Assembly (NCBI GenBank): GCA_030605125.1
Contig: JAUWBD010000016.1
Location: 1 to 41,700, forward strand
Source: Verrucomicrobiota bacterium
GTDB lineage: Bacteria > Verrucomicrobiota > Verrucomicrobiia > Opitutales > Opitutaceae
Direction: 5' to 3'
DNA length: 41,700 nucleotides
The number at the start of each line of letters is the position of its first letter. The stretch's first letter is position 1. This document shows, piece after piece, positions 34,129 through 41,680 of the stretch. Under the pieces are notes generated by a model that was not told the DNA's origin, did not search any database, and saw nothing but the letters and a program-made list of their open reading frames with translations. Made by a program: the position numbers and the translations under genes.

Positions 34129-35172
34129 TCAAGCGCTCACGTGCAGATCGGGCAATGTTTTCCCCTCGACCCAGCTTCCCTGCGTTTGCACGTCCGCCGG
34201 CTCCTCCGGCAGCCCCGTCTCGTTGTGCAGACGCGCCTGCATCACGAGATCGATCGCATGCCCCGCCATGCGTTCCGGACTCTGGTGCACGCCGCTGATC
34301 GGCCCGTCCCGCCGGTAAACATCGAGCGCCAAAAAACCCGGCACCTTGGCCGAGCTCGGCGCCGCGCGAAACACCTTCAACCACTCCTCCGTGTCCGCGA
34401 TCACCACATCGGGCGAAAGCGCGCGCAACCGGACCTCGATCTCCGCCGCGTCCCGCGACTCAAGGTGCAAGACCCGCCACGCCGGGCCCGCTTCGTGCGC
34501 GAGAAACGCCCCGGTATAGGCGCGCTGCATGCGCTCCTCCAAGTCCACCAGCGAGAGCAACACCGGCCGCCGGTAGCCGCGCTGGCGAAGCCGCCCCAGC
34601 ACGTTCACCATCGAGCCATAGTGGTTGTGGTGCACGCAGTGAAAAGCCGCCCCGCTCAAGGAGCGGCCGATCGCCACCGTGCTGAAGCGGTTCCAGCCGA
34701 GGTCCGGAGCCTCCGTGCCCGGCACCGTCGGAGGGGTGAGCACCAAGCCCCGGATGCGACGCGCCTCCAACGTGCGCACCAATGCCGCCTCGCCGTCCTC
34801 CCTCAACACGAAGTGCGTCAGTCGGCAGCCGTGCTTCTCCGCCGCGGCCGCCAGCCCCGACCGCAGACGGTTCGCGAAACTCGCCGGCGCCACGCTCTGC
34901 CCCCAACGGTCCGGCCACCACAGCACGCCCAAAGTCTCGCGGTAATCCACCGGCTTCCGCCGCGCGAAGCTCGTCATCACCTCGCTCACCAGCGGGTCGG
35001 GCCGATAGCCACGCCGCTCCGCCTCCGCCAGGATGCGCGCACGCAGCTCCGGCTTCACCGAAGCCTCGCCGCGAAACGCGCGCGAGACCGTGGAGCGCGA
35101 CGTGCCCATCGCCTCCGCCAGGCTGCGGACAGATATCGGCGCCGTTGGCTTGCGTTGCTCGGGGGGAGGCAT
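34129..35172 (-). CDS. LacI-family transcriptional regulator
   Basis: A 347-residue protein with the ATG at 35172; a longer reading to 35229 adds 19 residues that do not belong to the DNA-binding domain. The helix-turn-helix reads SVRSLAEAMGTSRSTVSRAFRGEASVKPELRARIL, followed by GYRPDPLVSEVMTSFARRKPVDYRETLGVLWWPD. The ligand domain has RRIRGLVLTPPTVPG, FSTVAIGRSLSGAAFHCVHHNHYG, and GYRRPVLLSLVDLEERMQRAYTG. It diverges from the PEP-CTERM/DNRLRE protein gene at 35282 across 109 bases containing the palindrome TGGGAC-T-GTCCCA (35207-35219), a candidate operator. It probably regulates the DNRLRE/GH28 pair. Confidence 0.9.
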   Translation of the reverse strand: MPPPEQRKPTAPISVRSLAEAMGTSRSTVSRAFRGEASVKPELRARILAEAERRGYRPDPLVSEVMTSFARRKPVDYRETLGVLWWPDRWGQSVAPASFANRLRSGLAAAAEKHGCRLTHFVLREDGEAALVRTLEARRIRGLVLTPPTVPGTEAPDLGWNRFSTVAIGRSLSGAAFHCVHHNHYGSMVNVLGRLRQRGYRRPVLLSLVDLEERMQRAYTGAFLAHEAGPAWRVLHLESRDAAEIEVRLRALSPDVVIADTEEWLKVFRAAPSSAKVPGFLALDVYRRDGPISGVHQSPERMAGHAIDLVMQARLHNETGLPEEPADVQTQGSWVEGKTLPDLHVSA

Positions 35173-35206
35173 GGGCGAAACGAATAAAGGGGTGCCGGGG
35201 AAGAGT

Positions 35207-35219
35207 TGGGACTGTCCCA
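35207..35219. promoter_or_regulatory. Short perfect palindrome between divergent LacI and PEP-CTERM genes
   Basis: TGGGAC-T-GTCCCA lies 35 bases before the LacI start and 62 before the PEP-CTERM start. It is perfect but short, and its odd centre differs from the central CG of many LacI operators, so the assignment is tentative. Confidence 0.4.
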
Positions 35220-35281
35220 TTCTTGTCACGGTTTATCTCGCTCCGGCGTCGTGGTTCGCTCCGTCCCGAACCCAAAACCCC

Positions 35282-36037
35282 ATGCCCTCCCTCGCCGCTT
35301 CACGCATTCTCCTCTCCGCCGCCGCCCTTTCGCTCGGCGCGACCGTCGCCTCCGCCGCCACGCTAAGCTTCAGCGTCACCGGCGACGCCAACATCCGCCC
35401 CAACACCGCCAACACCAACGGCAGCCAGCTCGTCCTCGTCGGCGACACCACCACGGCCAACGACTACCTCCGCGGCCTCTTCAGCTTCACCCTCGACAAT
35501 CCCGCGCTCGTGGGCGCCACCATCCACAGCGTCTCGCTCCGCCTCTTCGTCGAGACCGCCGACGGGACATCCGCCGACCGCAACGAAGTCATCCAGGTCT
35601 TTCAACTCAGCCGCGCCTTCAACGAGACCCAGGTCACCTGGACCAACGCCACGACCACGACCCCCTGGACCACCCCCGGCGGCGACTTCTCGACCACCCT
35701 GCTCTCTTCGGTGACCGCCAATCCCCGGACGGTGACCGCCAACCAATCCCTGACCTTCGACTCGTCGTCCGCCTTCGTCACCAGCGTTATCAACACGCTG
35801 CAACAGCCCGACAAGACGCTCAGCCTCCTCCTCAAGCTCGAGACCGAAAACAACCAGCGCTCGATCTTCCGCTTCTACGCCGGCACCACCACCAACCCGA
35901 ACCTCGCGGCCGCCGCGCTTCGACCCCAGCTGCTGATCGACTACACCGCGGCGCCCATCCCTGAGCCCTCCGCCTTCGCCGCGCTCGCCGGCCTCGGCGC
36001 CCTCGGTTTCGCCTCCCTCCGCCGCCGACGCCGCTGA
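35282..36037 (+). CDS. DNRLRE-type domain protein with PEP-CTERM sorting signal
   Basis: A 251-residue exported protein. The ATG at 35282 follows AACCCC and starts a signal peptide ending near LGATVASAA. The body (about 25-220) reads SVTGDANIRPNTANTNGSQLVLVGD, YLRGLFSFTLDNPALVGATIHSVSLRLFV, then a strand-rich second half ending RPQLLIDYTA. This is the layout of DNRLRE domains, some of which are carbohydrate-binding (CBM96 in alginate-active enzymes). The tail IPEPSAFAALAGLGALGFASLRRRRR is a complete PEP-CTERM signal. The neighbouring GH28-like enzyme begins with the same domain, so the pair may bind one glycan, one at the surface and one on the enzyme. Confidence 0.85.
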   Translation: MPSLAASRILLSAAALSLGATVASAATLSFSVTGDANIRPNTANTNGSQLVLVGDTTTANDYLRGLFSFTLDNPALVGATIHSVSLRLFVETADGTSADRNEVIQVFQLSRAFNETQVTWTNATTTTPWTTPGGDFSTTLLSSVTANPRTVTANQSLTFDSSSAFVTSVINTLQQPDKTLSLLLKLETENNQRSIFRFYAGTTTNPNLAAAALRPQLLIDYTAAPIPEPSAFAALAGLGALGFASLRRRRR

Positions 36038-36080
36038 GCGCCACCTGCGGCAGCTCCAGCCGCTTCTCCTCTTTTTCCAC

Positions 36081-36102
36081 TTCGCGGCTTCGACGCCGCG
36101 AA
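36081..36102 (+). other. Hairpin between the DNRLRE and GH28-like genes
   Basis: TTCGCGGC-TTCGAC-GCCGCGAA, an 8-base perfect stem in the 102-base gap between the two genes. It has no T-run after it, so it may reduce rather than end transcription into the enzyme gene. Confidence 0.45.
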
Positions 36103-36139
36103 CAGGGCCGGCTTTTGCCCGCGCCCCTCCCCCGTCTCG

Positions 36140-38521
36140 ATGAAACACCTCTTCTCCCCTATGCTCCTCGTCGGCGCCTCGCTCGGTCTCTCGCTCCACT
36201 CCCCGGCCGCCGCCGAAGTCGTCACGCTCCGGCCGGTCGCCGACGTCACCATCCGCTCCGACCAGGCGAACACCTCGCAGGCCCCGAGCCAGCTCCTCCT
36301 CGTTGGCGACACCGGCGCACCCCAAGGCGCCCTCCGCGCCGCCCTCGGCTTCGACCTCGCCGCCGCGCTCCCCGCCGACGCCGTCATTCGCTCCGCCTCC
36401 CTCCGCCTCGCCATCGACGGCCCCGACCGCGACAACGCCGACGCCACCGACACGATCCAAGTCCACCTGCTCAACGAATCCTTCGCCGCCGACTCTGCCA
36501 CCTGGACCCGCCGCGATGCCACCGCGCGCTGGGCCGTCCCCGGCGCGCTCCCGCCCGGCGCCACGCCCCTCGCCACCGCCGAGGCCAACGCCGGCACCGC
36601 CACCCAAGGACAAACCATCGCCCTCGGCGGTCCCCAGCTCCTCCGCGCCCTCGAATCGCGCCGCGCCGGCCGCCTCGATCTTCTCGTGAAGGTCGCCAAC
36701 GAAAACTCCGCGCGCGGCGTCTTCCGCTTCGGCTCCAGCCGCGCCCGCGTGCGCACCCCTCTCCTCGTCGTCGAATACGACCTCGCCCACAACCCCTCCG
36801 GCGTCATTCCCATCCCCGGCCACCCCGAGCGCCCGCTCAGCCCGCGCTATCGCGTCTCCGTCGGAGGCCGCCCCGTCGAGGTCCGCGCCGAACGCTTCGA
36901 CTTCGACGTCGCGATGTTCGACCTCCCCGCCCACGGCGCCCCGGTCGAGATCGAGCTGCCCGCCGACGCGCCTCCCGTCACGCTCAAGCCCGCCCGCCAC
37001 GGCATCTCCGTCTCCCGCGAGGGCCGCGTCCTCCGCTTCGACCTCCTCACGCCCGCCAAGCTCGTGCTCCAGGCCGAGGGCCTCGTGCCGCTCGCCCTCC
37101 TCGCCACGCCCCTCGAGACCGACGTCCCCTCTCCCGACTCGCCCGACGTGGTGTATTACCCGCCCGGCGTCACCGTGGCCGGCGTCATCCGCCCCCGCAG
37201 CGGCCAGACGCTCTACCTCGCCCCCGGCGCCTTGGTCAAAGGCCGCATCGAGGCCAAAGGCGTATCCAATGTCACGATACGCGGCCGCGGCATCCTCGAG
37301 ACCTCCGGCTACTCCAAGCGCGAGGACAAGACCCACGGCATCCTCTTCGAGGACGCGCGCCGCATCCGCATCGAGGGCATCGGCCTCCGCGCCCACCACA
37401 CCTGGTGGCAGACCCTCTTCCTCAAGGCCCGCGACATCGAGGTCGCCCACATGAACCTCTTCGGCGTCGGCGTGAACACCGACGGCATCGACATCGACGG
37501 CGTGCGCGACTTCCTCGTGCGCGACACCTTCATCCGCGCCGAGGACGACGGTCTCGGCTGGCACGCCCTCGACGCCGAGGCCAACGGCGAGCCCGGCACC
37601 GAGCGCGCCTACGCCCGCGACCTCGTCATCTGGAACACCCACGCCGGAAACGGCATCCGCCTCGGCGCCTCCATGGAGGCCCAGCTCTGGCGCGACATCG
37701 TCGTCGAGCGCACCGACATCCTCATGCACGCCGGTTCCGGCATCTACAGCGACTACTCCGACTGGGCCCTCTCCGAGGACGTCGTATTCCGCGACATCAC
37801 CATCGACCGCCCCAAGGAGCCCATCGTCTTCAAGATCCTCAAGACCCACTACAGCAACAACACCGGCTTCCTCGACGCGCGCGGCCACATCGAGCGCCTC
37901 GTCTTCGAGGACGTCACCATGGCCGGCGGCCGCATCACCCTCCTCGGCCACGGTCCCGGCGCCGGCATCGACCAAGTGCGCTTCATCCGGTGCACCAACG
38001 GCGGCCGTCCCCTGCGCTCGCTCGCCGACATCACCGTCAACGCCCACGTCACCGATGTGCGCTTCGACGAGCCGCTGCCGCCGCGCCCCGCCACGCCCGC
38101 CGGGCGCCACGAGGCCGAGCACCTCGACTCCTCCACCAACACCCGCCCGCAGCTCCCCTTCCTCGACCCCCTGCTCAGCGGCGGCAAAGGTCGCGCCCTC
38201 CTCGCCACCGCCCTCGGAGACCACGTCGAATACACCTTGGAAAATCTGCCCGCCGGCCCGCACCGCCTGCGCCTCGGTGTCCTCCGCTCCCCGCGCTCCG
38301 GCAAGTTCCGCCTCTCGCTCAACGGCATCCCGCTCGGCGCCGAGCACGATCTCTTCGCCGCCAGCCCGACCGCCGCCGTCATCGACTTCGGCCAAGTCAC
38401 GCTCCCGCTCGCCGAGACGCACTCGGTGCGCCTCACCGTCTCCGGCGCCAACGCCGGCGGGGCCGCCCACCGCCTCGACGTGGACTTCATCGAGCTCACG
38501 CCCGTCAACACCGGCCGCTAA
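36140..38521 (+). CDS. Secreted DNRLRE-domain plus GH28-like parallel beta-helix hydrolase with C-terminal binding domain
   Basis: A 793-residue protein. Signal peptide to about residue 25; DNRLRE-type domain about 28-215 (VADVTIRSDQANTSQAPSQLLLVGD, ALRAALGFDLAAALPADAVIRSASLRLAI, RTPLLVVEYD). A linker domain follows, then a right-handed beta-helix about 330-640. There GVNTDGIDIDG (Asp448) and AEDDGLG (Asp469, Asp470) reproduce the 21/22-residue spacing of the three catalytic aspartates of GH28 polygalacturonases. HAGNGIRLG (His501, Arg507) may stand for the usual His and Arg-Lys, though the exact RIK motif is absent, so GH49-like or another beta-helix family is possible. The last 130 residues (EAEHLDSS…RLDVDFIELTPV) look like a CBM6/35-type jelly roll. 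It probably acts outside the cell on a pectin-like polymer. Confidence 0.8.
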   Translation: MKHLFSPMLLVGASLGLSLHSPAAAEVVTLRPVADVTIRSDQANTSQAPSQLLLVGDTGAPQGALRAALGFDLAAALPADAVIRSASLRLAIDGPDRDNADATDTIQVHLLNESFAADSATWTRRDATARWAVPGALPPGATPLATAEANAGTATQGQTIALGGPQLLRALESRRAGRLDLLVKVANENSARGVFRFGSSRARVRTPLLVVEYDLAHNPSGVIPIPGHPERPLSPRYRVSVGGRPVEVRAERFDFDVAMFDLPAHGAPVEIELPADAPPVTLKPARHGISVSREGRVLRFDLLTPAKLVLQAEGLVPLALLATPLETDVPSPDSPDVVYYPPGVTVAGVIRPRSGQTLYLAPGALVKGRIEAKGVSNVTIRGRGILETSGYSKREDKTHGILFEDARRIRIEGIGLRAHHTWWQTLFLKARDIEVAHMNLFGVGVNTDGIDIDGVRDFLVRDTFIRAEDDGLGWHALDAEANGEPGTERAYARDLVIWNTHAGNGIRLGASMEAQLWRDIVVERTDILMHAGSGIYSDYSDWALSEDVVFRDITIDRPKEPIVFKILKTHYSNNTGFLDARGHIERLVFEDVTMAGGRITLLGHGPGAGIDQVRFIRCTNGGRPLRSLADITVNAHVTDVRFDEPLPPRPATPAGRHEAEHLDSSTNTRPQLPFLDPLLSGGKGRALLATALGDHVEYTLENLPAGPHRLRLGVLRSPRSGKFRLSLNGIPLGAEHDLFAASPTAAVIDFGQVTLPLAETHSVRLTVSGANAGGAAHRLDVDFIELTPVNTGR

Positions 38522-38546
38522 TACCAGCAGCTAAAAAGATTCAGAC

Positions 38547-38635
38547 TTTAACCGCGGATCACGCGGATGGGCGCGGATAATGACTGGGGAACATCCTGCT
38601 TCTTATCCGTGATACCTGTGCGATCTGTGGTCAAA
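38547..38635. repeat. Palindromic intergenic repeat with internal GCGGAT units
   Basis: The left arm (38547-38580) contains ACCGCGGATCACGCGGAT and ends CGCGGATAA. The right arm (38603-38635) starts TTATCCGTG and ends GATCTGTGGTCAAA. The reverse complement of the right arm aligns with the left almost throughout, mostly with transitions (GCG against ACA). The left arm itself is a near tandem of GCGGAT units. It lies between the GH28-like gene and the convergent AraC gene, and looks like a member of a dispersed repeat family rather than a terminator. Confidence 0.6.
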
Positions 38636-38679
38636 TTTCAGGCTTCCGAAAGCCTGGTTCTGCACAGCCATCGTTACGG

Positions 38680-39492
38680 CTAAGCCTCGCCTACGCCGCC
38701 GCGATCCGCGCGGGGCGAGCGGCCCCAGAAGCGCCTGTAGTGGTTGGAGAAATACAGCGGGTCGGCGAAGCCGCACTCCGCCGCGATCTCCTTCACCGAC
38801 AGCCTCGTCTCCGCGACCAGATAACGCGCCCGCCGCAGCCGCAGCCGGGCCAGCATCGCCTGCACCGTCTCGCCCGTCTGCCGGCGAAACAGCAGCCGGA
38901 AATGATTCGGGCTCAGCCGCAGCCCCTCGTAAACCGCCTCCAAGGCGTCCGGCCGCGCGAAATGCTCGCGCAACCACGCCGCCGCCCGCGCCACCTCCGG
39001 GTGCCGCGGCCCCGCCTCCCGCGCCGCCTCGGCCGGGCGGGCGCGCGACCAGAACTCCGCCGCCAGCGCCTTGAGCTCCGCCTCCCGACGCAGCGCCGCG
39101 AGCTCCCCCTCCGCCGACCACCCCCGGGCCAGCGCCGCCATCTTCGCGGCGACCACCTTCCCGGCGGCGGGCACGCGATAAAAGCCCGGCGGCACCTCCA
39201 CCGGATCGGTCGTGAACTCGCACCAGCACAACTCGCAGCCGCCCCGCCTCGCGGCCCAGCCGCGCCGGGACCAGGCCGGCACCCACACCCAATCATCCGC
39301 CGCCAGCGGCCGCGCCTCGCCCTCCACCGTGTAGCTCAAGCGCCCCGCTCGCACATGGATCAACCGATGCGAGACCACCACCTGGTCCGGCGTGATCCGG
39401 TCGGACTTGAAACGATCCTTCGCCGCATGCGTGACCCGGCAGGGACCGCGCAGGAGCGCGCGCAGCAAATCCGGAACGGCGAGTGGCGACAT
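38680..39492 (-). CDS. AraC-family transcriptional regulator with cupin sensor
   Basis: A 270-residue regulator from the ATG at 39492. The frame stays open to 39543, but that start would sit within about 45 bases of the divergent gene. Residues about 30-110 form a cupin-like sensing domain (VVVSHRLIHVRAGRLSYTVEGEARPLAADDWVWVPAWSRRGW). The C-terminal 100 residues have the two AraC helix-turn-helix units (ALEAVYEGLRLSPNHFRLLFRRQTGETVQAML and SVKEIAAECGFADPLYFSNHYRRFWGRSPRA). It is divergent from the FAD-dependent oxidoreductase gene, its likely target. Confidence 0.9.
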   Translation of the reverse strand: MSPLAVPDLLRALLRGPCRVTHAAKDRFKSDRITPDQVVVSHRLIHVRAGRLSYTVEGEARPLAADDWVWVPAWSRRGWAARRGGCELCWCEFTTDPVEVPPGFYRVPAAGKVVAAKMAALARGWSAEGELAALRREAELKALAAEFWSRARPAEAAREAGPRHPEVARAAAWLREHFARPDALEAVYEGLRLSPNHFRLLFRRQTGETVQAMLARLRLRRARYLVAETRLSVKEIAAECGFADPLYFSNHYRRFWGRSPRADRGGVGEA

Positions 39493-39587
39493 GGCCGCCC
39501 ACGCTGCGCGAATCATGCGTTTTGTCCATGTCATGATCCGCATGCTCCCGATTGTTTTCCTCCCCTGGTCCGCGGCGTCCCGCCAGC

Positions 39588-40961
39588 ATGCTCCGCATGA
39601 ACGTATCCACCCGCCCCGCCCTGCTCGAGCCCGCCCGCCACACCCCGGTCGTTTACGAGGCCGATGTCTGCGTGCTCGGCGGCTCCTGCACCGGCCTCTT
39701 CGCCGCCATCCGCGCCGCCCGCCTCGGCGCCCGCGTCGTCATCGTCGAGAAGGACAACTGCTTCGGCGGCGTGGCCACCACCGCCATGGTCAACGTCTGG
39801 CACTCGCTCTGGGACACCCTCGGCGAGCGCCAGATCATCGCCGGTCTCACCGAGGAGACCATGGACCGGCTCGACCGCCGCGGCGCCATGCGCCGCCACG
39901 AGCGCACCAACCCCTCGCGCGGCTTCACCTTCAACTCCGAGGAGCTCAAGATCGAGCTCGACGAGCTCGCCCGCGAGGCGCGCCTCAAGATCTACCTCCA
40001 CACCCAGTTCGTCGCGCCGATCCTCGAGGACGGGCGGCTCGTCGCCGTCGCCATCGAGAACAAATCCGGCCGCGGCGCGATCCGCGCCCGCATGTTTATC
40101 GACGCCACCGGTGACGCCGACCTCGTGGCGCGACTCGGCGGCGAGACCTACTTCGCCAACCAGCTCCAGCCCGCCACCGCCTGCGTGCGCGTCGGTGGCT
40201 GGGCCACGCTCGGCGAGGCCGGCAAACGCGTCGGCGACCTCATCCGCGAGCACGGCCCCGCGCGCGACCTCCCGCCCACCTTCGCCTGGGGCGGCCTCGT
40301 GCCCGGATCCGACACCTACATGCTCGCCGCCACCCGCGTGCACGGCATCAACCCGGCCGACGCCGACCAGCTCACCCACGGCGAGATCGAGGGCCGCCGC
40401 CAGATCCGCGCCATCCTCGACATCCTCCGCGAGGCCGCGCCCGAATCCCGCCTCTCGATCGAGGCCCTGCCCTCGCGCCTCGGCCTGCGCGAATCGCGCC
40501 ACGTCCGCGCCGTGTATTCACTCACTGGTGACGAAGTGCTCTCCGGCGCCTCGTTTCCCGACGCCGTCGTGCAGAGCTGCTACCGCGTGGACATCCACCA
40601 CCAGGACAAGCCCGGCATCACCCTGCGCTACCTCGACGGCACCGAGGAATACCATCGCCCGGGCTATCCCTCCGAGCGCCGCCGCTGGCGCCCGGAGACG
40701 CCGACCAACCCCACCTTTTACCAGGTGCCCTACCGCTGCCTCCTCCCGCGCGGCGTGCCCGGCAACGTGATCGTGGCCGGCCGCATGATCGACATGGACC
40801 CGCTCGCCCACGCCGCGGTGCGGGTGATGGTGAACATGAACCAAACCGGCGAGGCCGCCGGCGTGGCCGCCGTGCTCGCGCTCGATTCCGCCGGCGGTTT
40901 CCCCACGGTAAACACCGACACACTCCGCGAGGCGCTCCGCCGCGGCGGCTCCGCGCTCTGA
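39588..40961 (+). CDS. FAD-dependent oxidoreductase (FAD_oxidored family)
   Basis: A 457-residue protein; an ATG at 39597 is an equally possible start. The Rossmann dinucleotide-binding site reads ADVCVLGGSCTGLFAAIRAARLGARVVIVEKDNCFGG, with GGSCTG as a variant of GxGxxG. The second FAD contact region appears as ARMFIDATGDADLVARLGGE and NVIVAGRMIDMDPLAHAAVRVM, typical of this family. No signal peptide or Fe-S cysteines are seen. Such genes are frequent beside sugar-utilisation genes in Verrucomicrobia and Planctomycetes, but their substrates are mostly unknown. The gene is divergent from an AraC regulator and followed by a palindrome at 40968. It is the last gene before the composition of the window changes. 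Confidence 0.85.
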   Translation: MLRMNVSTRPALLEPARHTPVVYEADVCVLGGSCTGLFAAIRAARLGARVVIVEKDNCFGGVATTAMVNVWHSLWDTLGERQIIAGLTEETMDRLDRRGAMRRHERTNPSRGFTFNSEELKIELDELAREARLKIYLHTQFVAPILEDGRLVAVAIENKSGRGAIRARMFIDATGDADLVARLGGETYFANQLQPATACVRVGGWATLGEAGKRVGDLIREHGPARDLPPTFAWGGLVPGSDTYMLAATRVHGINPADADQLTHGEIEGRRQIRAILDILREAAPESRLSIEALPSRLGLRESRHVRAVYSLTGDEVLSGASFPDAVVQSCYRVDIHHQDKPGITLRYLDGTEEYHRPGYPSERRRWRPETPTNPTFYQVPYRCLLPRGVPGNVIVAGRMIDMDPLAHAAVRVMVNMNQTGEAAGVAAVLALDSAGGFPTVNTDTLREALRRGGSAL

Positions 40962-40967
40962 CATCCG

Positions 40968-40984
40968 CAATCTAGACTAGATTG
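40968..40984. terminator. 17-base palindrome after the oxidoreductase gene
   Basis: CAATCTAG-A-CTAGATTG is a perfect inverted repeat starting 7 bases after the stop. As RNA its loop would be too tight for all pairs and no T-run follows, so a weak terminator or a protein-binding site are both possible. The stretch 40985-41100 holds only weak symmetry (GCATCAT…ATGATG). Confidence 0.35.
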
Positions 40985-41100
40985 ATAGAAGCCTCACGGT
41001 TTCTTTTGCTGGCCGGACAAAGATTGGAGCAGCGCAATCCCTACTTTAGTCTGGCCGGGCGCATCATTGATAAAAGTTCTTCATGATGTCGCATTGGGAC

Positions 41101-41215
41101 CCCGAAAAGGGACCGAGGCGTTGTTTATTGATGCGGGAGGGTAGTCCTCATCGGAGGGATTGGCCGAAAAACAGAAATCAACAAACAACGCCCAGCCCCT
41201 TTGGCTCGGCCCCCA
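41101..41215. repeat. Long imperfect inverted repeat
   Basis: GGCGTTGTTTATTGAT (41117-41132) pairs with ATCAACAAACAACGCC (41177-41192) with one mismatch. The similarity extends outward through AAAGGGACCGA (left, before 41117) and CAGCCCCTTTGGCTCGG (right, after 41192). A small GAGG/CCTC hairpin lies inside. The outer motif recurs at the window end (41681-41700), on the other side of the lipoprotein gene. Confidence 0.55.
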
Positions 41216-41234
41216 TTATTTGGCACTCTGGCCT

Positions 41235-41654
41235 TCACCGTGCTTTGGTTGGCTCTGGAGGTTCGCTTCTTTTTTCGATTTCATGCTTCACCATTCTATA
41301 GGCGAGCGTCCGTGCAATTGACGTCTTCCGGGCTTCTGAGTAATCGAGAAGCCCCCTTGTAAGTTCAGACAGAGGCATCCCCATTTTTTCGGCCTCGAGG
41401 AGAATCTGCTCCAATTCCTTTTGGCCTATTAAGGGGAAATTTTGTCCAAACACATCCCCTCTCTCCGCAACTATCGCTTTTACTGCGAAGTCGAACTCCT
41501 TCTCGTCCATGGTCTGCACGTCAGGCACGTATCTCGCTAGATTAGAAGACCTTAGAGCTATTCTAAACTCCCGCTCCACTGAGGTGCCACTAGCGCAAGC
41601 AGCAAAAACCGCAGACCAGGCACCCAAAACAACAAAAGCCAACCTTTTCATCAT
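41235..41654 (-). CDS. Small predicted lipoprotein of unknown function
   Basis: A 139-residue protein starting with two adjacent ATG codons. The N-terminus MMKRLAFVVLGAWSAVFAAC is a lipoprotein signal with the modified cysteine at residue 20. The mature part is charged and helical (VPDVQTMDEKEFDFAVKAIV; KELEQILLEAEKMGMPLSEL) with no recognised domain. Sampled lines of the gene have about half G+C, well below the genes to its left, and codon choice is more A/T-tolerant. Together with the flanking repeat motifs on both sides, this suggests a separately acquired segment. I do not recognise a family. A gene is supported by the signal sequence, lipobox and consistent protein-like composition. Confidence 0.65.
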   Translation of the reverse strand: MMKRLAFVVLGAWSAVFAACASGTSVEREFRIALRSSNLARYVPDVQTMDEKEFDFAVKAIVAERGDVFGQNFPLIGQKELEQILLEAEKMGMPLSELTRGLLDYSEARKTSIARTLAYRMVKHEIEKRSEPPEPTKAR

Positions 41655-41680
41655 TTATTATCAAACAGGTCTTTTATAGG

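Noticed and set aside
35363-38470. A very long antisense open frame (over 1000 codons, minus strand) opposite the DNRLRE and GH28-like genes.
   Set aside because: Its product is Gly/Ala/Val/Glu-rich without domains and mirrors the codon bias of the genes on the plus strand; the plus-strand proteins have signal peptides and conserved motifs.
39493-39587. CATG-rich inverted motifs (CATGCG…CGCATG) between the AraC and oxidoreductase genes as an operator.
   Set aside because: The arms are only 6 bases with 19 bases between, and part of the left-hand sequence could be coding if AraC starts earlier; too weak to list.
41101-41215. Integron attC site after the lipoprotein gene.
   Set aside because: The arms end in GGCGTT…AACGCC, with GTT and AAC in the opposite order to the RYYYAAC…GTTRRRY cores of attC sites, and no integrase is in view; kept only as a cassette-like repeat.
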